Shown: positions 52,333 to 60,924 of the stretch, one piece after another
Layout of the letters: the number at the start of each line of letters is the position of its first letter
How positions within the stretch are numbered: position 1 is the stretch's first letter
Assembly: GCA_016191845.1 (NCBI GenBank)
Contig: JACPVF010000012.1
Coordinates: forward strand, 124,001 to 188,000
Length of the DNA stretch: 64,000 nt
Source of the DNA: Chloroflexota bacterium
GTDB lineage: Bacteria > Chloroflexota > Anaerolineae > Anaerolineales > Villigracilaceae
Direction: 5' to 3'
Made by a program: the position numbers and the translations under genes
The notes under the pieces: generated by a model
The model's database searches: none
The model's input: only the letters and a program-made list of their open reading frames with translations
Told to the model about the DNA's origin: nothing

Positions 52333-53174
52333 TTGACGGCTCCTGCGGTGAAGATCACGGTTTTGGCTACGGGGCAGACCGCTTCGGACGTGCATTCGAG
52401 GCAGGAAATGCACTGATGGTCGCGGACAGCGTTCTGTGTGTCCACAGGGATGTTCATCGGGCATAGGATGGAGCAGGCCCCGTCAGCTTTGCAGGTGGAG
52501 GCGGCCCGCTTGATCTTGAAGATGCGGAAGAGGTTGGTGAGTCCCAGCACGGCGCCGTATGGACAGGCGTATTTGCACCACGGCCGCTCGACGAACAGCG
52601 AGAGCACGAGTGTCGCGCCAAGGATGATCAATCCGCCGACTGCCACCTCGCTGGTCCAGAAGTTGAAGAGCGCGTAGTAGGGGTCATAGTCCGCGAAGAT
52701 AAGGGTGCCGCTGGTGGCGGTGACGTACACCACCCAGGCCAGCACCAGATAACGCGCGTAGCGCAGGACCTGGTCGAGTCGGGCGGGGACGAAGTGGTTG
52801 TATCGTCGCTTGAAGAGCTTTTTACCGAGCTTGGCCATCCACTCCTGCACGGTGCCGAGCGGACAGACCCACCCGCAGAAGACGGGTCCGAACAGGAAGG
52901 CCAGCGCAAAGCCGATGATCATCAATACGAAGGAAGACTCGTGGATCTTCTGCACGAAGGTCCCGACCGTGGCGAACTGATAGATGGTCACCACGCCGCC
53001 GAATGGACACAATGCATGCAGCGATGCGCTGGAGAGGAAGGGGATGCCTGCTCCGCTTTCGACCAGGGTGTGGTTGACGGCGATGAACGCGATCAACAGG
53101 AAGAAGAACCATTGTACGAGTTTGCGGATCCAGATACTATGCGGGCGGAAGAGCCGTTTACCGAAAAATTTCAT
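52329..53174 (-). CDS. NapH/NosR-like membrane protein with 4Fe-4S clusters
   Basis: 281 residues. About five membrane helices; two CxxxCP loops near the membrane (FCGWVCPLGTVQEW and PWCKYACPYGAVLGL) and a C-terminal ferredoxin-type domain with CKADGACSILCPM and CISCLECTSEAVCP. This is the NapH/CcoG/NosR C-terminal type. It passes electrons between the quinone pool and an external acceptor. Operon with the protein above. The gap upstream (53175-53340) contains an AT-rich stretch but no clear promoter. Confidence 0.88.
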   Translation of the reverse strand: MKFFGKRLFRPHSIWIRKLVQWFFFLLIAFIAVNHTLVESGAGIPFLSSASLHALCPFGGVVTIYQFATVGTFVQKIHESSFVLMIIGFALAFLFGPVFCGWVCPLGTVQEWMAKLGKKLFKRRYNHFVPARLDQVLRYARYLVLAWVVYVTATSGTLIFADYDPYYALFNFWTSEVAVGGLIILGATLVLSLFVERPWCKYACPYGAVLGLTNLFRIFKIKRAASTCKADGACSILCPMNIPVDTQNAVRDHQCISCLECTSEAVCPVAKTVIFTAGAVK

Positions 53175-53314
53175 GCCATTCTCCTGGGGCGCGGGTTGCG
53201 CCGTGTTTTATTATGGACACAGTGTAAAGAATAATTGTTTATGTCCGACAAAGAGAGTATGAAGATTCGGTAAAGAAGCAAAAGACCCGCCAGATGGCGG
53301 GCCAGGGAAAAGGA

Positions 53315-53335
53315 AGGCCGCCTTGCGGGCGGCCT
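53315..53335 (-). terminator. Terminator of rex
   Basis: 8-bp GC stem AGGCCGCC/GGCGGCCT with loop CGCAA, followed on the minus strand by TCCTTTTCC. Confidence 0.75.
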
Positions 53336-53340
53336 GGAAG

Positions 53341-53958
53341 TTACAGGTAATAGGTCATTCGTTGCAGGTGGATGGACGGGTCAATGTGCTGAACCTTGAC
53401 GCCCTCGGGGACCACCAGGTGCAGCGGCGCATAGTTGAGGATGGCCCGCACGCCCACCTTGACCAGTTTGTCGGTGATCTCCTGGGCCGCCGAGGCAGGC
53501 ACGGTGAGCATGACGATCTTGATGCCCGCATCGCGGATACGCTCCACCATGGTGGCGGCATCCTCGATGACGAAATCGCCGATCTTCTGGCCGATCTTCT
53601 CGGGGTTGTTATCGAAAACCATCACAATGTTGAATCCGCAGGGGGTGAAACTCTGGTAGCGGGCTAGGGCGTGGCCCATGTCGCCCGCGCCGATCAACGC
53701 CACATCCCAGATGCGGTCCACCTTCAGGATGGATTTCAACTTGTCGATCAGAAACTGGATCGAATAACCCGTTCCTTGCTTACCGAACTCGCCGAACTGC
53801 GAGATGTCCTTGCGGATCTGGGCAGCGGAGATGCCTACATGGTCGCCCAACTCCTGTGAGGAGGTGGTGCGCATGCCTTTTTCGGCCATGCGCTGCAACG
53901 CGCGCAGGTAGACCGGCAGACGGCTGATAATGATATCGGGGATTTTTTCAGCGTTCAT
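53341..53958 (-). CDS. rex: Redox-sensing transcriptional repressor Rex
   Basis: 205 residues. N-terminal winged helix with RLPVYLRALQRMAEKGMRTTSSQELGDHVGISAAQIRKDISQFGEFGKQGTGY, a NAD(H)-binding Rossmann fold with ALIGAGDMGHALARY and VMVFDNNPEKIGQKI, and the C-terminal swapped helix ending QRMTYYL. Rex releases DNA when NADH/NAD+ rises and controls fermentation and respiration genes. A Rex-like box overlaps the -35 of its own promoter. Confidence 0.97.
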   Translation of the reverse strand: MNAEKIPDIIISRLPVYLRALQRMAEKGMRTTSSQELGDHVGISAAQIRKDISQFGEFGKQGTGYSIQFLIDKLKSILKVDRIWDVALIGAGDMGHALARYQSFTPCGFNIVMVFDNNPEKIGQKIGDFVIEDAATMVERIRDAGIKIVMLTVPASAAQEITDKLVKVGVRAILNYAPLHLVVPEGVKVQHIDPSIHLQRMTYYL

Positions 53959-53987
53959 TGTGCCCTCGCCAAGATGGAATAGTCCCT

Positions 53988-54016
53988 ACTCTACCATAAA
54001 TGGCTATTTTGTACAA
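53988..54016 (-). promoter_or_regulatory. Promoter of rex
   Basis: TTGTAC (54016-54011), 17-base spacer, TAGAGT (53993-53988), 29 bases before the start. Confidence 0.6.
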
Positions 54017-54026
54017 TTCCCCACAA
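54009..54026. promoter_or_regulatory. Candidate Rex operator
   Basis: TTGTACAATTCCCCACAA has the 18-bp length and TTGT...CACAA ends of Rex sites but an imperfect centre. It overlaps the rex -35. A second TTGTGAA half-site occurs at 54048-54042 on the minus strand. Confidence 0.5.
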
Positions 54027-54057
54027 GTTTAGTACAAGTGGTTCACAAGCGAAGAGC

Positions 54058-55929
54058 TTAAGCGGATTTCCACGGCTGAATGCGTTCCGCTTCAGGGGCA
54101 TTTTTCGGACCGAGGACCCGGTACAGATTAACAGGCTCGGTCTTGCCCTTGACCGTGACCGAGTCGGCCCATTCACCATCGAACTCATCCTTAACCTGGT
54201 TCCAGGTGCTTTCGCTCACCAGCAGAGGCCAGCGGTAGGTCTTGGTCAGGTCCTGCAGGCGCGAGGCCAGGTTGACGTTGTCGCCGATGACGGTGTAATT
54301 GATGCGCTGGGCCGAGCCGATCAGGCCGACGAATACTGACCCTGAGTTCAACCCGATGCCAATGTCGATGCGTTGGATGGGGCGGCCCTCGCGAATCCAG
54401 GTTTCGGTCAGGCCGGGCAGTTCCAGCAGCATCTCGGTGGCGGCGCGGACGGCGCGCAGAGCGTGGTCTGCGTAGGGAACGGGCTCGCCAAAGAAGGCCA
54501 TCAGCCCGTCGCCCTCGTACTTGTCCACGGTGCCGCCATACTTGTGGACGATGGCCGTCATGGACTCGAGGTATGAGTTGAGCAATCCCACCACCTGTTC
54601 TGGCGGGAGCTTTTCGGAGAGGGTGGTGAATCCGCGGATATCGGAGAACAGCACGGTCAGGTCGGTGCGCTTATTCAGGCTGTTGATATCCTGCGTGGCA
54701 AGGAGCTGGTCCACCATTTCAGGTGAGATGAAGCGGGTGAACAGTCCACGCACGCGGCGTTTCTCCAGCTCCTGCGAGACGGCCTGTTCCAACGTGGGCA
54801 GGACCACCCCCAGAAACAACATCGAGAGGGGTGCGGTCAACGGCAGGTACAGGCCTGCGTTCACAAAGACCAGGTACCCGATCACAACATACAGAACCAG
54901 CGCCAGGCTGAGCAGGGAGATGATCTGGATGGGACGCTGGCGGCGCATGATGAACCAAGCCGCGGCGGCGGCCAGCAAGGTGAGGAACAGGCCGCCCCAA
55001 GGTGGGGTGGCGCGCACGTATCGGCCCTGAAGCAGCATGTCCACGGTGTTGGCGATAATCTCCACACCTGGAGTGAGCGCTTGGGCCGAGAAGGGCGTGG
55101 GATACACGTCCTGCAGGGTGACGCTGGTGGCGCCGATCAACACGATCTTGTCGCGGAAGGCGTTGGGGTTCTGTTCGAGCGTGATGCCATCGGCCACGTC
55201 GGCGGCAGAGTAGGTGGGATAGGTTTCCGCAGGCCCGTTGAAGTTGACCAGCAGCCGTCGCCCTTGCAGGGGGACGGCGTTCCCGCCGAAGATGAGGTCT
55301 CTGCTTGGAGAAACGGAGGCAGGCTCACGGTCGAGGTAGAGGCGGGCCACCTCGAAAGCCCAGTTGGGATAGGTTGTCTCGCCGAAGGTCTGGTAGGCAT
55401 CCACGCTACGCACCACGGCATCCTCGTCGCGGGTGAAGGTGGTGATGCCGACACCATCGAGCGCCGCACGATACTCGGCGCGCGGCTGCTGCAGGGTGAT
55501 GACGCCATCGCCGCTGCGGAAGATCTGCATGACCGAGACGGCAGACGGCGATTGGGCGAGGGAGGCGGCCAGGGTGGGATCGCCGCCCGCGTCGGGGTCG
55601 GCCTCGAAAAGGAAAACATCCAACCCGACCACTTTGGCTCCGCCGCGATTGACCTGGTCCACGATCTGGGCGAGGTAGGTGCGCGGCCACGGCCATTGCA
55701 ATTTGGTCCAGTTGAAGGAGAAGTCGTCCACCGCCACGATGACGATGTCGCCGCTGGGGGGCTGTGTCCCCCGAACGCGCATCATCAGGTCCTGGGCCGA
55801 ATATTCCACGCGCTCGAGGGGCGTGGTGACGCCCGGATAGAGCGCCAGGACCTGCAGGCTGGTCAGCAACAAAGCAGTGCCAATCAGCAGGGCGGCGCGC
55901 AGGGAAAGGCGGCTGGCGTGAATTTTCAT
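54058..55929 (-). CDS. CHASE2-domain adenylate/guanylate cyclase
   Basis: 623 residues. N-terminal helix; external CHASE2 domain (about 35-295) with the start VEYSAQDLMMRVRGTQPPSGDIVIVAVDD and AKVVGLDVFLFE; three membrane helices (about 305-375); class III cyclase domain with VLFSDIRGFTTLSE (first metal Asp), YGGTVDKYEGDGLMAFFGEP (second Asp), and HALRAVRAATEM. It should make cAMP (or cGMP) on an external signal. The start overlaps the FecR-domain gene stop by one base. CRP-like sites elsewhere in the window may be its output. Confidence 0.94.
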   Translation of the reverse strand: MKIHASRLSLRAALLIGTALLLTSLQVLALYPGVTTPLERVEYSAQDLMMRVRGTQPPSGDIVIVAVDDFSFNWTKLQWPWPRTYLAQIVDQVNRGGAKVVGLDVFLFEADPDAGGDPTLAASLAQSPSAVSVMQIFRSGDGVITLQQPRAEYRAALDGVGITTFTRDEDAVVRSVDAYQTFGETTYPNWAFEVARLYLDREPASVSPSRDLIFGGNAVPLQGRRLLVNFNGPAETYPTYSAADVADGITLEQNPNAFRDKIVLIGATSVTLQDVYPTPFSAQALTPGVEIIANTVDMLLQGRYVRATPPWGGLFLTLLAAAAAWFIMRRQRPIQIISLLSLALVLYVVIGYLVFVNAGLYLPLTAPLSMLFLGVVLPTLEQAVSQELEKRRVRGLFTRFISPEMVDQLLATQDINSLNKRTDLTVLFSDIRGFTTLSEKLPPEQVVGLLNSYLESMTAIVHKYGGTVDKYEGDGLMAFFGEPVPYADHALRAVRAATEMLLELPGLTETWIREGRPIQRIDIGIGLNSGSVFVGLIGSAQRINYTVIGDNVNLASRLQDLTKTYRWPLLVSESTWNQVKDEFDGEWADSVTVKGKTEPVNLYRVLGPKNAPEAERIQPWKSA

Positions 55930-57119
55930 TAGTCGGCGTAGCAGTAGGGTGGCTGGTTGGGCGCGTCTTCACAGTAGCAGGGCGCGCTGGGATCTTCCCA
56001 CTGACCGACCGTACAGGCGGCTTCCTTTGTTTTCTTGGGCTGGGGTGCTGGCTTGGTGAAGGAGCCCGTGGGCGACTTGCACATCTCATTGCCGTTGGCG
56101 TCGAGGGCGGCCACGTCCCAGGTGAAATTGACGTTTCCGCGCATCTCGTCGAAGTAACGTGTCAGTTGGGTGTCTGTAGTCTCGAAGAAGATGTAGGTGC
56201 CATCAGGGTAGTGCAGGGTCAGAACGTATTTTGTGGCCTGCACCTTGGAGGTCCACTGGAAGACCACAGGGTCGTTGTAGTCCACCACCTGGTCGTTGGG
56301 CGGGTTGACCAGGCTCATGCATGGACCCGTATCTGCCGCGGGTGCGGAGGCCGTCTCAGCTGTGGGGGAAGCCGGCACGGGCGTAGCGCTGGGCGCAGGG
56401 GCGGGCTCGGGAGTATCACTGGGCACGGGGCCGGGAGCCGACGGCAACGAGGCGAGTCCTTGTTGGGCAAGGGTCTTGGCCTCGGGGCTGCCCTCCAGCC
56501 ATTTCTGGTAATCCTCATCGGTCATTGGCTCCACGCTCGGAGCAGGGTATTGGCCCGAGGTCGGGTCGCGGTGCAGCAGCAGGGATTTCTGTCCTGCCCC
56601 GAACTGCACCTTGCCTGCGGGGTTGCTAGCTTCGCAATGGCCTTCGAGGCAGGTGACCAGCACATCGAGGGTCTTCGAATCCACTTCCACCATCATGTAT
56701 GATCCGCGTACCGAGGCCACCCCCGAGGGCGTTTCCACATCCAGCGAGCCGCCCTTCAGCACGATGAATAGCCGCCCCAGTTCGAGCTTGAGGCGGGTGA
56801 CCAGACCCTGGTCGGTGGATTGGTTGGAGATCAACTCGAACAGCGACGTGGGCGCCATGCGGAAGATGGTGCCGTCCGAGAGGTCGAGGCGCACGCGGCC
56901 ATCTTCCCCCGTCTGCACCTGCCCATGCTCGGTCAGTACGGTGTCGCCCGTGGCTGGGCGGAAGTCGGCGCTTTCGGGCGGCTTGACGCCCACCGTGCCC
57001 TGGATCTCGCTTAATGCGGCCGAGAGCGTGGATGGTCCCGCCCCAGCCTGGCAGCCCGCAAGGAGCAGGGCCAGACCGAGCAGAACGGCCAACACGACAA
57101 ATCCTGTTCGATTCTTCAT
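55929..57119 (-). CDS. FecR-domain lipoprotein upstream of the CHASE2 cyclase
   Basis: 396 residues. Lipobox LLAGC, then a FecR domain (about 35-180) with GTVGVKPPESADFRPATGDTVLTEHGQVQTGEDGRVRLDLSDGTIFRMAP and GVASVRGSYMMVEVD; Pro/Ala/Thr linker; an external beta domain (about 285-370) with FQWTSKVQATKYVLTLHYPDG; and a Cys-rich end (CTVGQW, PCYCED). FecR-CHASE2 pairs are common in bacteria. The ATG at 57119 is preferred; the upstream frame overlaps the next gene. Confidence 0.88.
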   Translation of the reverse strand: MKNRTGFVVLAVLLGLALLLAGCQAGAGPSTLSAALSEIQGTVGVKPPESADFRPATGDTVLTEHGQVQTGEDGRVRLDLSDGTIFRMAPTSLFELISNQSTDQGLVTRLKLELGRLFIVLKGGSLDVETPSGVASVRGSYMMVEVDSKTLDVLVTCLEGHCEASNPAGKVQFGAGQKSLLLHRDPTSGQYPAPSVEPMTDEDYQKWLEGSPEAKTLAQQGLASLPSAPGPVPSDTPEPAPAPSATPVPASPTAETASAPAADTGPCMSLVNPPNDQVVDYNDPVVFQWTSKVQATKYVLTLHYPDGTYIFFETTDTQLTRYFDEMRGNVNFTWDVAALDANGNEMCKSPTGSFTKPAPQPKKTKEAACTVGQWEDPSAPCYCEDAPNQPPYCYAD

Positions 57120-57135
57120 GGGACCTCCGAACGGA

Positions 57136-57996
57136 TCACGGACTGATGCGTTTACAACTGGACGGCTGGTCGTAGATGGCCAGACAGTCCACGAGCACAT
57201 CCCCGAAGCGGACGAGGACATGCACCTGTTCGAGGTAGGTGTCGAAACTGCCGATGGTCAATTCGCGTGGACCGCCCACCAGGTCTTCGATGTCGTGCAT
57301 GGCCGCCAGGTGCAGGTCGCGTGAGACCTTGCTGTCGATGGGCTTGCCCTGGTTGTCCTGCATGAACTGGAAGGTGGCGTTGAAGGCGATGATGGCCGAG
57401 CGCAACGGCTTGTTGTTGTCCGCTTCGACCAGGGTGCCGCCGATGCCCATCAGTACGGCGCACAGCAGCACGGGAATCAATTTTCCCATCACCGAGGTCG
57501 AGAAGGCGGCGGGTTGCCCCATGGGGATCTCCAGTACGCCCGCCAGGGTGACGAAGAGCGCCACCCACACAAAGCTGACGCCAAACCGCACGGTCAGTTC
57601 ATCGGCCAGGAAATAGGAGATCAGACCCTCGAGATCGGGTTCGAGCGCCACCAGCATCCTCGGGAAGATCTCCAGTGGCAGGGCCACGGTCATCCAGGCG
57701 AAGACGGCCGCCGCCGCCAGCCAGAACGGGATGGCCAGCAGACCGCGCTCGAAGCGCATGGTCAACCAACCTGCCAATCCGCCGACTGGGACGCACACCA
57801 CCGCGCCGATGATCAACTTGAGCCAGGGTTGCACCGCGTGCGCCTGGCTGAGCAGGTAACCATCCACGCCCCAGGCGAAGATGGCAAAGGAAAGGCCGAG
57901 CATGGCGCCGTAGAACAGTCCGTAGCGATACTGAGCACGCAGGACTTCAGGCCTACGGTGGCCGTGATCAGAAGAGGGAGAGAAGGATGTCGTCAT
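57136..57996 (-). CDS. Membrane protein of unknown function in the CHASE2 operon
   Basis: 286 residues with about six membrane helices (first at about 28-48, last at about 175-195), then a soluble C-terminal part containing DLHLAAMHDIEDLVGGPRELTIGSFDTYLEQVHVLVRFGD. No family recognised. It starts seven bases after a GATAAT on the minus strand and eight bases after the SH3 gene stop. It may be leaderless or cotranscribed. Confidence 0.75.
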   Translation of the reverse strand: MTTSFSPSSDHGHRRPEVLRAQYRYGLFYGAMLGLSFAIFAWGVDGYLLSQAHAVQPWLKLIIGAVVCVPVGGLAGWLTMRFERGLLAIPFWLAAAAVFAWMTVALPLEIFPRMLVALEPDLEGLISYFLADELTVRFGVSFVWVALFVTLAGVLEIPMGQPAAFSTSVMGKLIPVLLCAVLMGIGGTLVEADNNKPLRSAIIAFNATFQFMQDNQGKPIDSKVSRDLHLAAMHDIEDLVGGPRELTIGSFDTYLEQVHVLVRFGDVLVDCLAIYDQPSSCKRISP

Positions 57997-58004
57997 GACT
58001 CAAA

Positions 58005-59096
58005 TTATCGCACAGTTGAGAGGATTAAGGTATAACGCGCAGCCTCGAGGTTGCCCGCGCCACTTGCAGCCTGCAAGCGCAGCAGGTAGGGCTGGCCCGC
58101 TGTCAGCGTGAAGAGTGCTTCTTCTCCGCAGGTTAGTGTCGGGGCATCGGAGAGGGGCGCTCCATTCTGCCAGAGTTCTGCGCGGACTGAGGCATTACCC
58201 GTACAAGTCAGGTGGGCGGTCACCTTTGGCAGGAAGGGTGTGAAGCCCACCCAGTCTTCGGCATCGCCTTGCGGCGTGGAGAGGTCGCTGGTGTATTGTA
58301 GTCCGCTCGACCCGTTGGGCGCAAAGATCACATTCACGGCGGGCGCGGAGGACGAGTCGCCATCGTCCGCGGCGGGCATCAGGGTAGGGGTGGCTGTCGG
58401 TGGGATGCCCGTGGGCGTGCCTGTGCCGACCACCTCGCCTGCCTCACTCACGATGGGCAGGTCTCCTGCAACGGAGGTTTGTACGTAGGCGGCGGAGATC
58501 CAGCCGTGCCCGTCGGGGCCACCTGTGAATTCGATCTGGAGCCAGGCGCCGTGGGAATCCTTGCCTGTCAGTGTGACGCCATCCTGTGGATTGAGCGTGC
58601 CGAGCGAGTTGAAACCCGTGCCCGGGCCGCTGCGCACATTGACCTGCTGCATCACCGTCCCGTTTGGCGCAGACCCCGAGCCAGCCCCGCCTCCGAGGAT
58701 GGGCACCTCGACCCCTGCCTCGACCTGCACGTATTGTGCCGTCAGCCAGCCCTTTCCCTCAGGGCCTGCCGGGTAGACGATCTGGTACCAGTTGCCCCCC
58801 ACATCCTTGCCGAGGATCTGCACCGGGCTGAAGATGGGCAGCAATCCCAGCGAAGCCGCCCCGGTGGACGGTTCCGCGCGGACGTTGAGCTGGGCGGTGG
58901 TCGTGCCAGCCACGGGTGGCAGGGTTGGGACGGGCGTGGGGGGGAGCGGGGTGACGGTGGGTGGTGCAGGGAGAGTCGGCGGCAGGGTGGCGGTCACCAG
59001 TTCCACGGTCGGGCTGGGCAACGGAGACTCGGTCACGCCGCAGCCTGTACTCAGTAATCCAAGCAGGATCAAAGCGGGGAGAAGTTTGGAGTTCAC
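58005..59096 (-). CDS. Lipoprotein with two bacterial SH3 domains
   Basis: 363 residues from a GTG start. Lipobox LLSTGC, Pro/Thr linker, SH3b domain 1 (TTAQLNVRAEPSTGAASLGLLP...WLTAQYV), SH3b domain 2 (QQVNVRSGPGTGFNSLGTLNP...WISAAYV), and a C-terminal domain with AEDWVGFTPFLPKVTAHLTCTGNASVRAELW resembling pre-peptidase C-terminal sandwiches. Likely attached to the cell surface, binding wall material. Start lacks a Shine-Dalgarno sequence; TACAAT sits six bases before it. Confidence 0.88.
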   Translation of the reverse strand: MNSKLLPALILLGLLSTGCGVTESPLPSPTVELVTATLPPTLPAPPTVTPLPPTPVPTLPPVAGTTTAQLNVRAEPSTGAASLGLLPIFSPVQILGKDVGGNWYQIVYPAGPEGKGWLTAQYVQVEAGVEVPILGGGAGSGSAPNGTVMQQVNVRSGPGTGFNSLGTLNPQDGVTLTGKDSHGAWLQIEFTGGPDGHGWISAAYVQTSVAGDLPIVSEAGEVVGTGTPTGIPPTATPTLMPAADDGDSSSAPAVNVIFAPNGSSGLQYTSDLSTPQGDAEDWVGFTPFLPKVTAHLTCTGNASVRAELWQNGAPLSDAPTLTCGEEALFTLTAGQPYLLRLQAASGAGNLEAARYTLILSTVR

Positions 59097-59102
59097 GAAT
59101 TA

Positions 59103-59108
59103 ATTGTA
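59103..59108 (-). promoter_or_regulatory. -10 element of a probably leaderless transcript
   Basis: TACAAT on the minus strand, six bases before the GTG at 59096. Confidence 0.5.
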
Positions 59109-59114
59109 TCTCAA

Positions 59115-59139
59115 ACAAAAAACCGCCTTGCGGCGGTTT
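59115..59139 (-). terminator. Terminator of tRNA-Arg
   Basis: Stem AAACCGCC/GGCGGTTT (59120-59127 with 59132-59139), four-base loop, T run on the minus strand. Confidence 0.9.
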
Positions 59140-59143
59140 GGGC

Positions 59144-59218
59144 TGGCGCCCCCGCGCAGACTCGAACTGCGCTCTTCGGCTCCGGAGGCCGACACTCTGT
59201 CCACTGAGCTACGGGGGC
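59144..59218 (-). tRNA. tRNA-Arg (anticodon CCG)
   Basis: Acceptor GCCCCCG/CGGGGGC, D-arm with AGTGG, anticodon stem TCGGC/GCCGA with loop CTCCGGA, T-loop TTCGAGT, discriminator G, encoded CCA (59146-59144). 75 bases including CCA. Confidence 0.97.
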
Positions 59219-59239
59219 GGGCGTCCGCTATTTTATCAC

Positions 59240-59277
59240 ATCAGGCCCGATGGGTTTTGAAACCCGTCGGGCCTGAT
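59240..59277. terminator. Hairpin after the PrsW-like gene
   Basis: 18-bp arms with one G-T pair (59240-59257 with 59260-59277), six bases past the stop at 59283; also upstream of tRNA-Arg. Confidence 0.75.
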
Positions 59278-59282
59278 AATCT

Positions 59283-60239
59283 CTATCCTCTCACTTGCGG
59301 GCGGAGGCTGGCCAGTTGCGCGCGCAGGGACGCGATGATGGCCGAGTTGCCCGATTCCTCGCCGACCTTGGCAAATTGTTCCTTTTTATGAGCCAGTTCA
59401 CCGCAGGTCTGATAGAAGCGGTGCGTGGCCAGGCCGCTGAAGACGGCGAAGGACATGGTGAACGGCGACATGGCCGACTGGTACTGAGTGGGCGTGAGCA
59501 ACCCCGAGGTCACTTCATCGGCTAGGTGCTTCTTCATCAGATTGCGCTCATGGTAGATCAACCAGACGATGAAGCCGCCCATCATGAACCAGCCCAGCCA
59601 GTCGGTCAGGCGGCCGAGGATGTCGGGCAGGAAGATGGCCATGCTGTTGTGCAGGAAGTGCGCGAAGATGGCCAGTGCAAATCCCGTCGGGATGGCAACC
59701 AGCTTGACGAGGATGTTGCGGTTTAGACGCGCCACCGCCAGACCAATGCCTGTGAAGGCTGTGTAGAACGGATGCTGCCAGGCTACCACCACCAGGCGGA
59801 TCCAGGCCAACTCGACCAACCCCATCCAGCCGTTCGCGTCATAGCCGCGGATGATGTAGATGGCGTTCTCTGTGGCGGCAAACCCCAGGGCCACCATGGC
59901 AGCGTAGATGATGCCATCCAGGATCGAGTCGAACTCTTTGTGGAAGAGGAAGAACACGATCAGCACCGCCAGGCCTTTCAGGCTCTCTTCCACAAAGGGT
60001 GCAATCAGCGAAACGGTCGTGATGTCGGTCAGGGTCTCGTCACCCGTGAAGACGTATACGCCCAATCCCAACACGGTGTTGATAACATATGCGCCGCCCG
60101 CCGCGATGACTACACCCCACAAAAAGGCCGCCAGCATGAGCAGCAGCGGTTCCTTCTCGTAGCGGTCGAGCCAGTTGACGAATAACACCATCACGAATGC
60201 GCTGGCGAAGGATAGGAAGATTGCAGTGAGTAAAGCCAT
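59283..60239 (-). CDS. PrsW-family intramembrane protease
   Basis: 318 residues with about eight membrane helices. The family motifs are present: SLIAPFVEESLKGLAVL (EExxK), LGFAATENAIYI (ExxxY), WQHPFYTAFTGIGLAVA (HxxxxxxxG) and FAHFLHNSMAIF (HxxxN). PrsW in Bacillus cuts the anti-sigma factor RsiW; the target here is unknown. A C-terminal tail of about 80 residues is soluble. Confidence 0.9.
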   Translation of the reverse strand: MALLTAIFLSFASAFVMVLFVNWLDRYEKEPLLLMLAAFLWGVVIAAGGAYVINTVLGLGVYVFTGDETLTDITTVSLIAPFVEESLKGLAVLIVFFLFHKEFDSILDGIIYAAMVALGFAATENAIYIIRGYDANGWMGLVELAWIRLVVVAWQHPFYTAFTGIGLAVARLNRNILVKLVAIPTGFALAIFAHFLHNSMAIFLPDILGRLTDWLGWFMMGGFIVWLIYHERNLMKKHLADEVTSGLLTPTQYQSAMSPFTMSFAVFSGLATHRFYQTCGELAHKKEQFAKVGEESGNSAIIASLRAQLASLRPQVRG

Positions 60240-60282
60240 GAGATTCTCCTCTTGAATAAATCGAACGGTTTCGACGATTTCT

Positions 60283-60924
60283 CTATTCTATCGATTCGTT
60301 TATAAAAATCAAGCGGGTGCGCTCGACGCGCACGGTGTCGGCGGGGATGCCAAGATGATCGAGCACTTCCTCGGGACGGCCTGTGGCCCCCTCGCGCGCT
60401 GACAGGCGCATGGTCAGATGGATACTGCCCTGCGGCGTTTCGACCACGTGAACCTGCCCGATCAGCGGACGCAGGTCATAGGATTTCCCGCGCCGTTCAC
60501 GCGGCAGGCTGGAGGCCCCCAGCATTTCCGCCACCTGCTGCTTCAGTGTGGACCCGTCGGCTGGTTCCGTCAAGACAGCTTCATATTCTGCCTCGGCCAC
60601 CAGCGTCTGTAGAGCGGGCAATTTCTCGTCCACGGATTCAACCTTGAGAATCTGCAGCCCCGAAGGGACCGCCGCCTGGATTCGTTCCTTTAATCCATCC
60701 AGCGGGATCTCCTCGCTCAGGCGCATGTCCATCACCTCGCAGCGGGATGAGAATCCCAGCGGCAGGGCGGAGGCCAGGCTGATCTTGGGTTGCGGATGAA
60801 ACCCCTGGCTGTAAGCCAGGAGTAATTCGGCACGGCGTGCGGCTCGTTCCCAAATGTGATGCAGGTCGAGGTGACCTGTGTAACGCAGGGCGTTCAGTTT
60901 CGCAAAAGTGACTCGGAGGCGCAT
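60283..60924 (-). CDS. TIGR03936/DUF2344 radical-SAM-associated protein
   Basis: 213 residues. MRLRVTFAKLNALRYTGHLDLHHIWERAARRAELLLAYSQGFHPQPKISLASALPLG is the signature of the family. It is usually encoded next to, or fused with, the TIGR03960 B12-binding radical SAM protein, as here (two genes upstream). The biochemical role is unknown; one-base overlap with the DinB-like gene. Confidence 0.93.
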   Translation of the reverse strand: MRLRVTFAKLNALRYTGHLDLHHIWERAARRAELLLAYSQGFHPQPKISLASALPLGFSSRCEVMDMRLSEEIPLDGLKERIQAAVPSGLQILKVESVDEKLPALQTLVAEAEYEAVLTEPADGSTLKQQVAEMLGASSLPRERRGKSYDLRPLIGQVHVVETPQGSIHLTMRLSAREGATGRPEEVLDHLGIPADTVRVERTRLIFINESIE

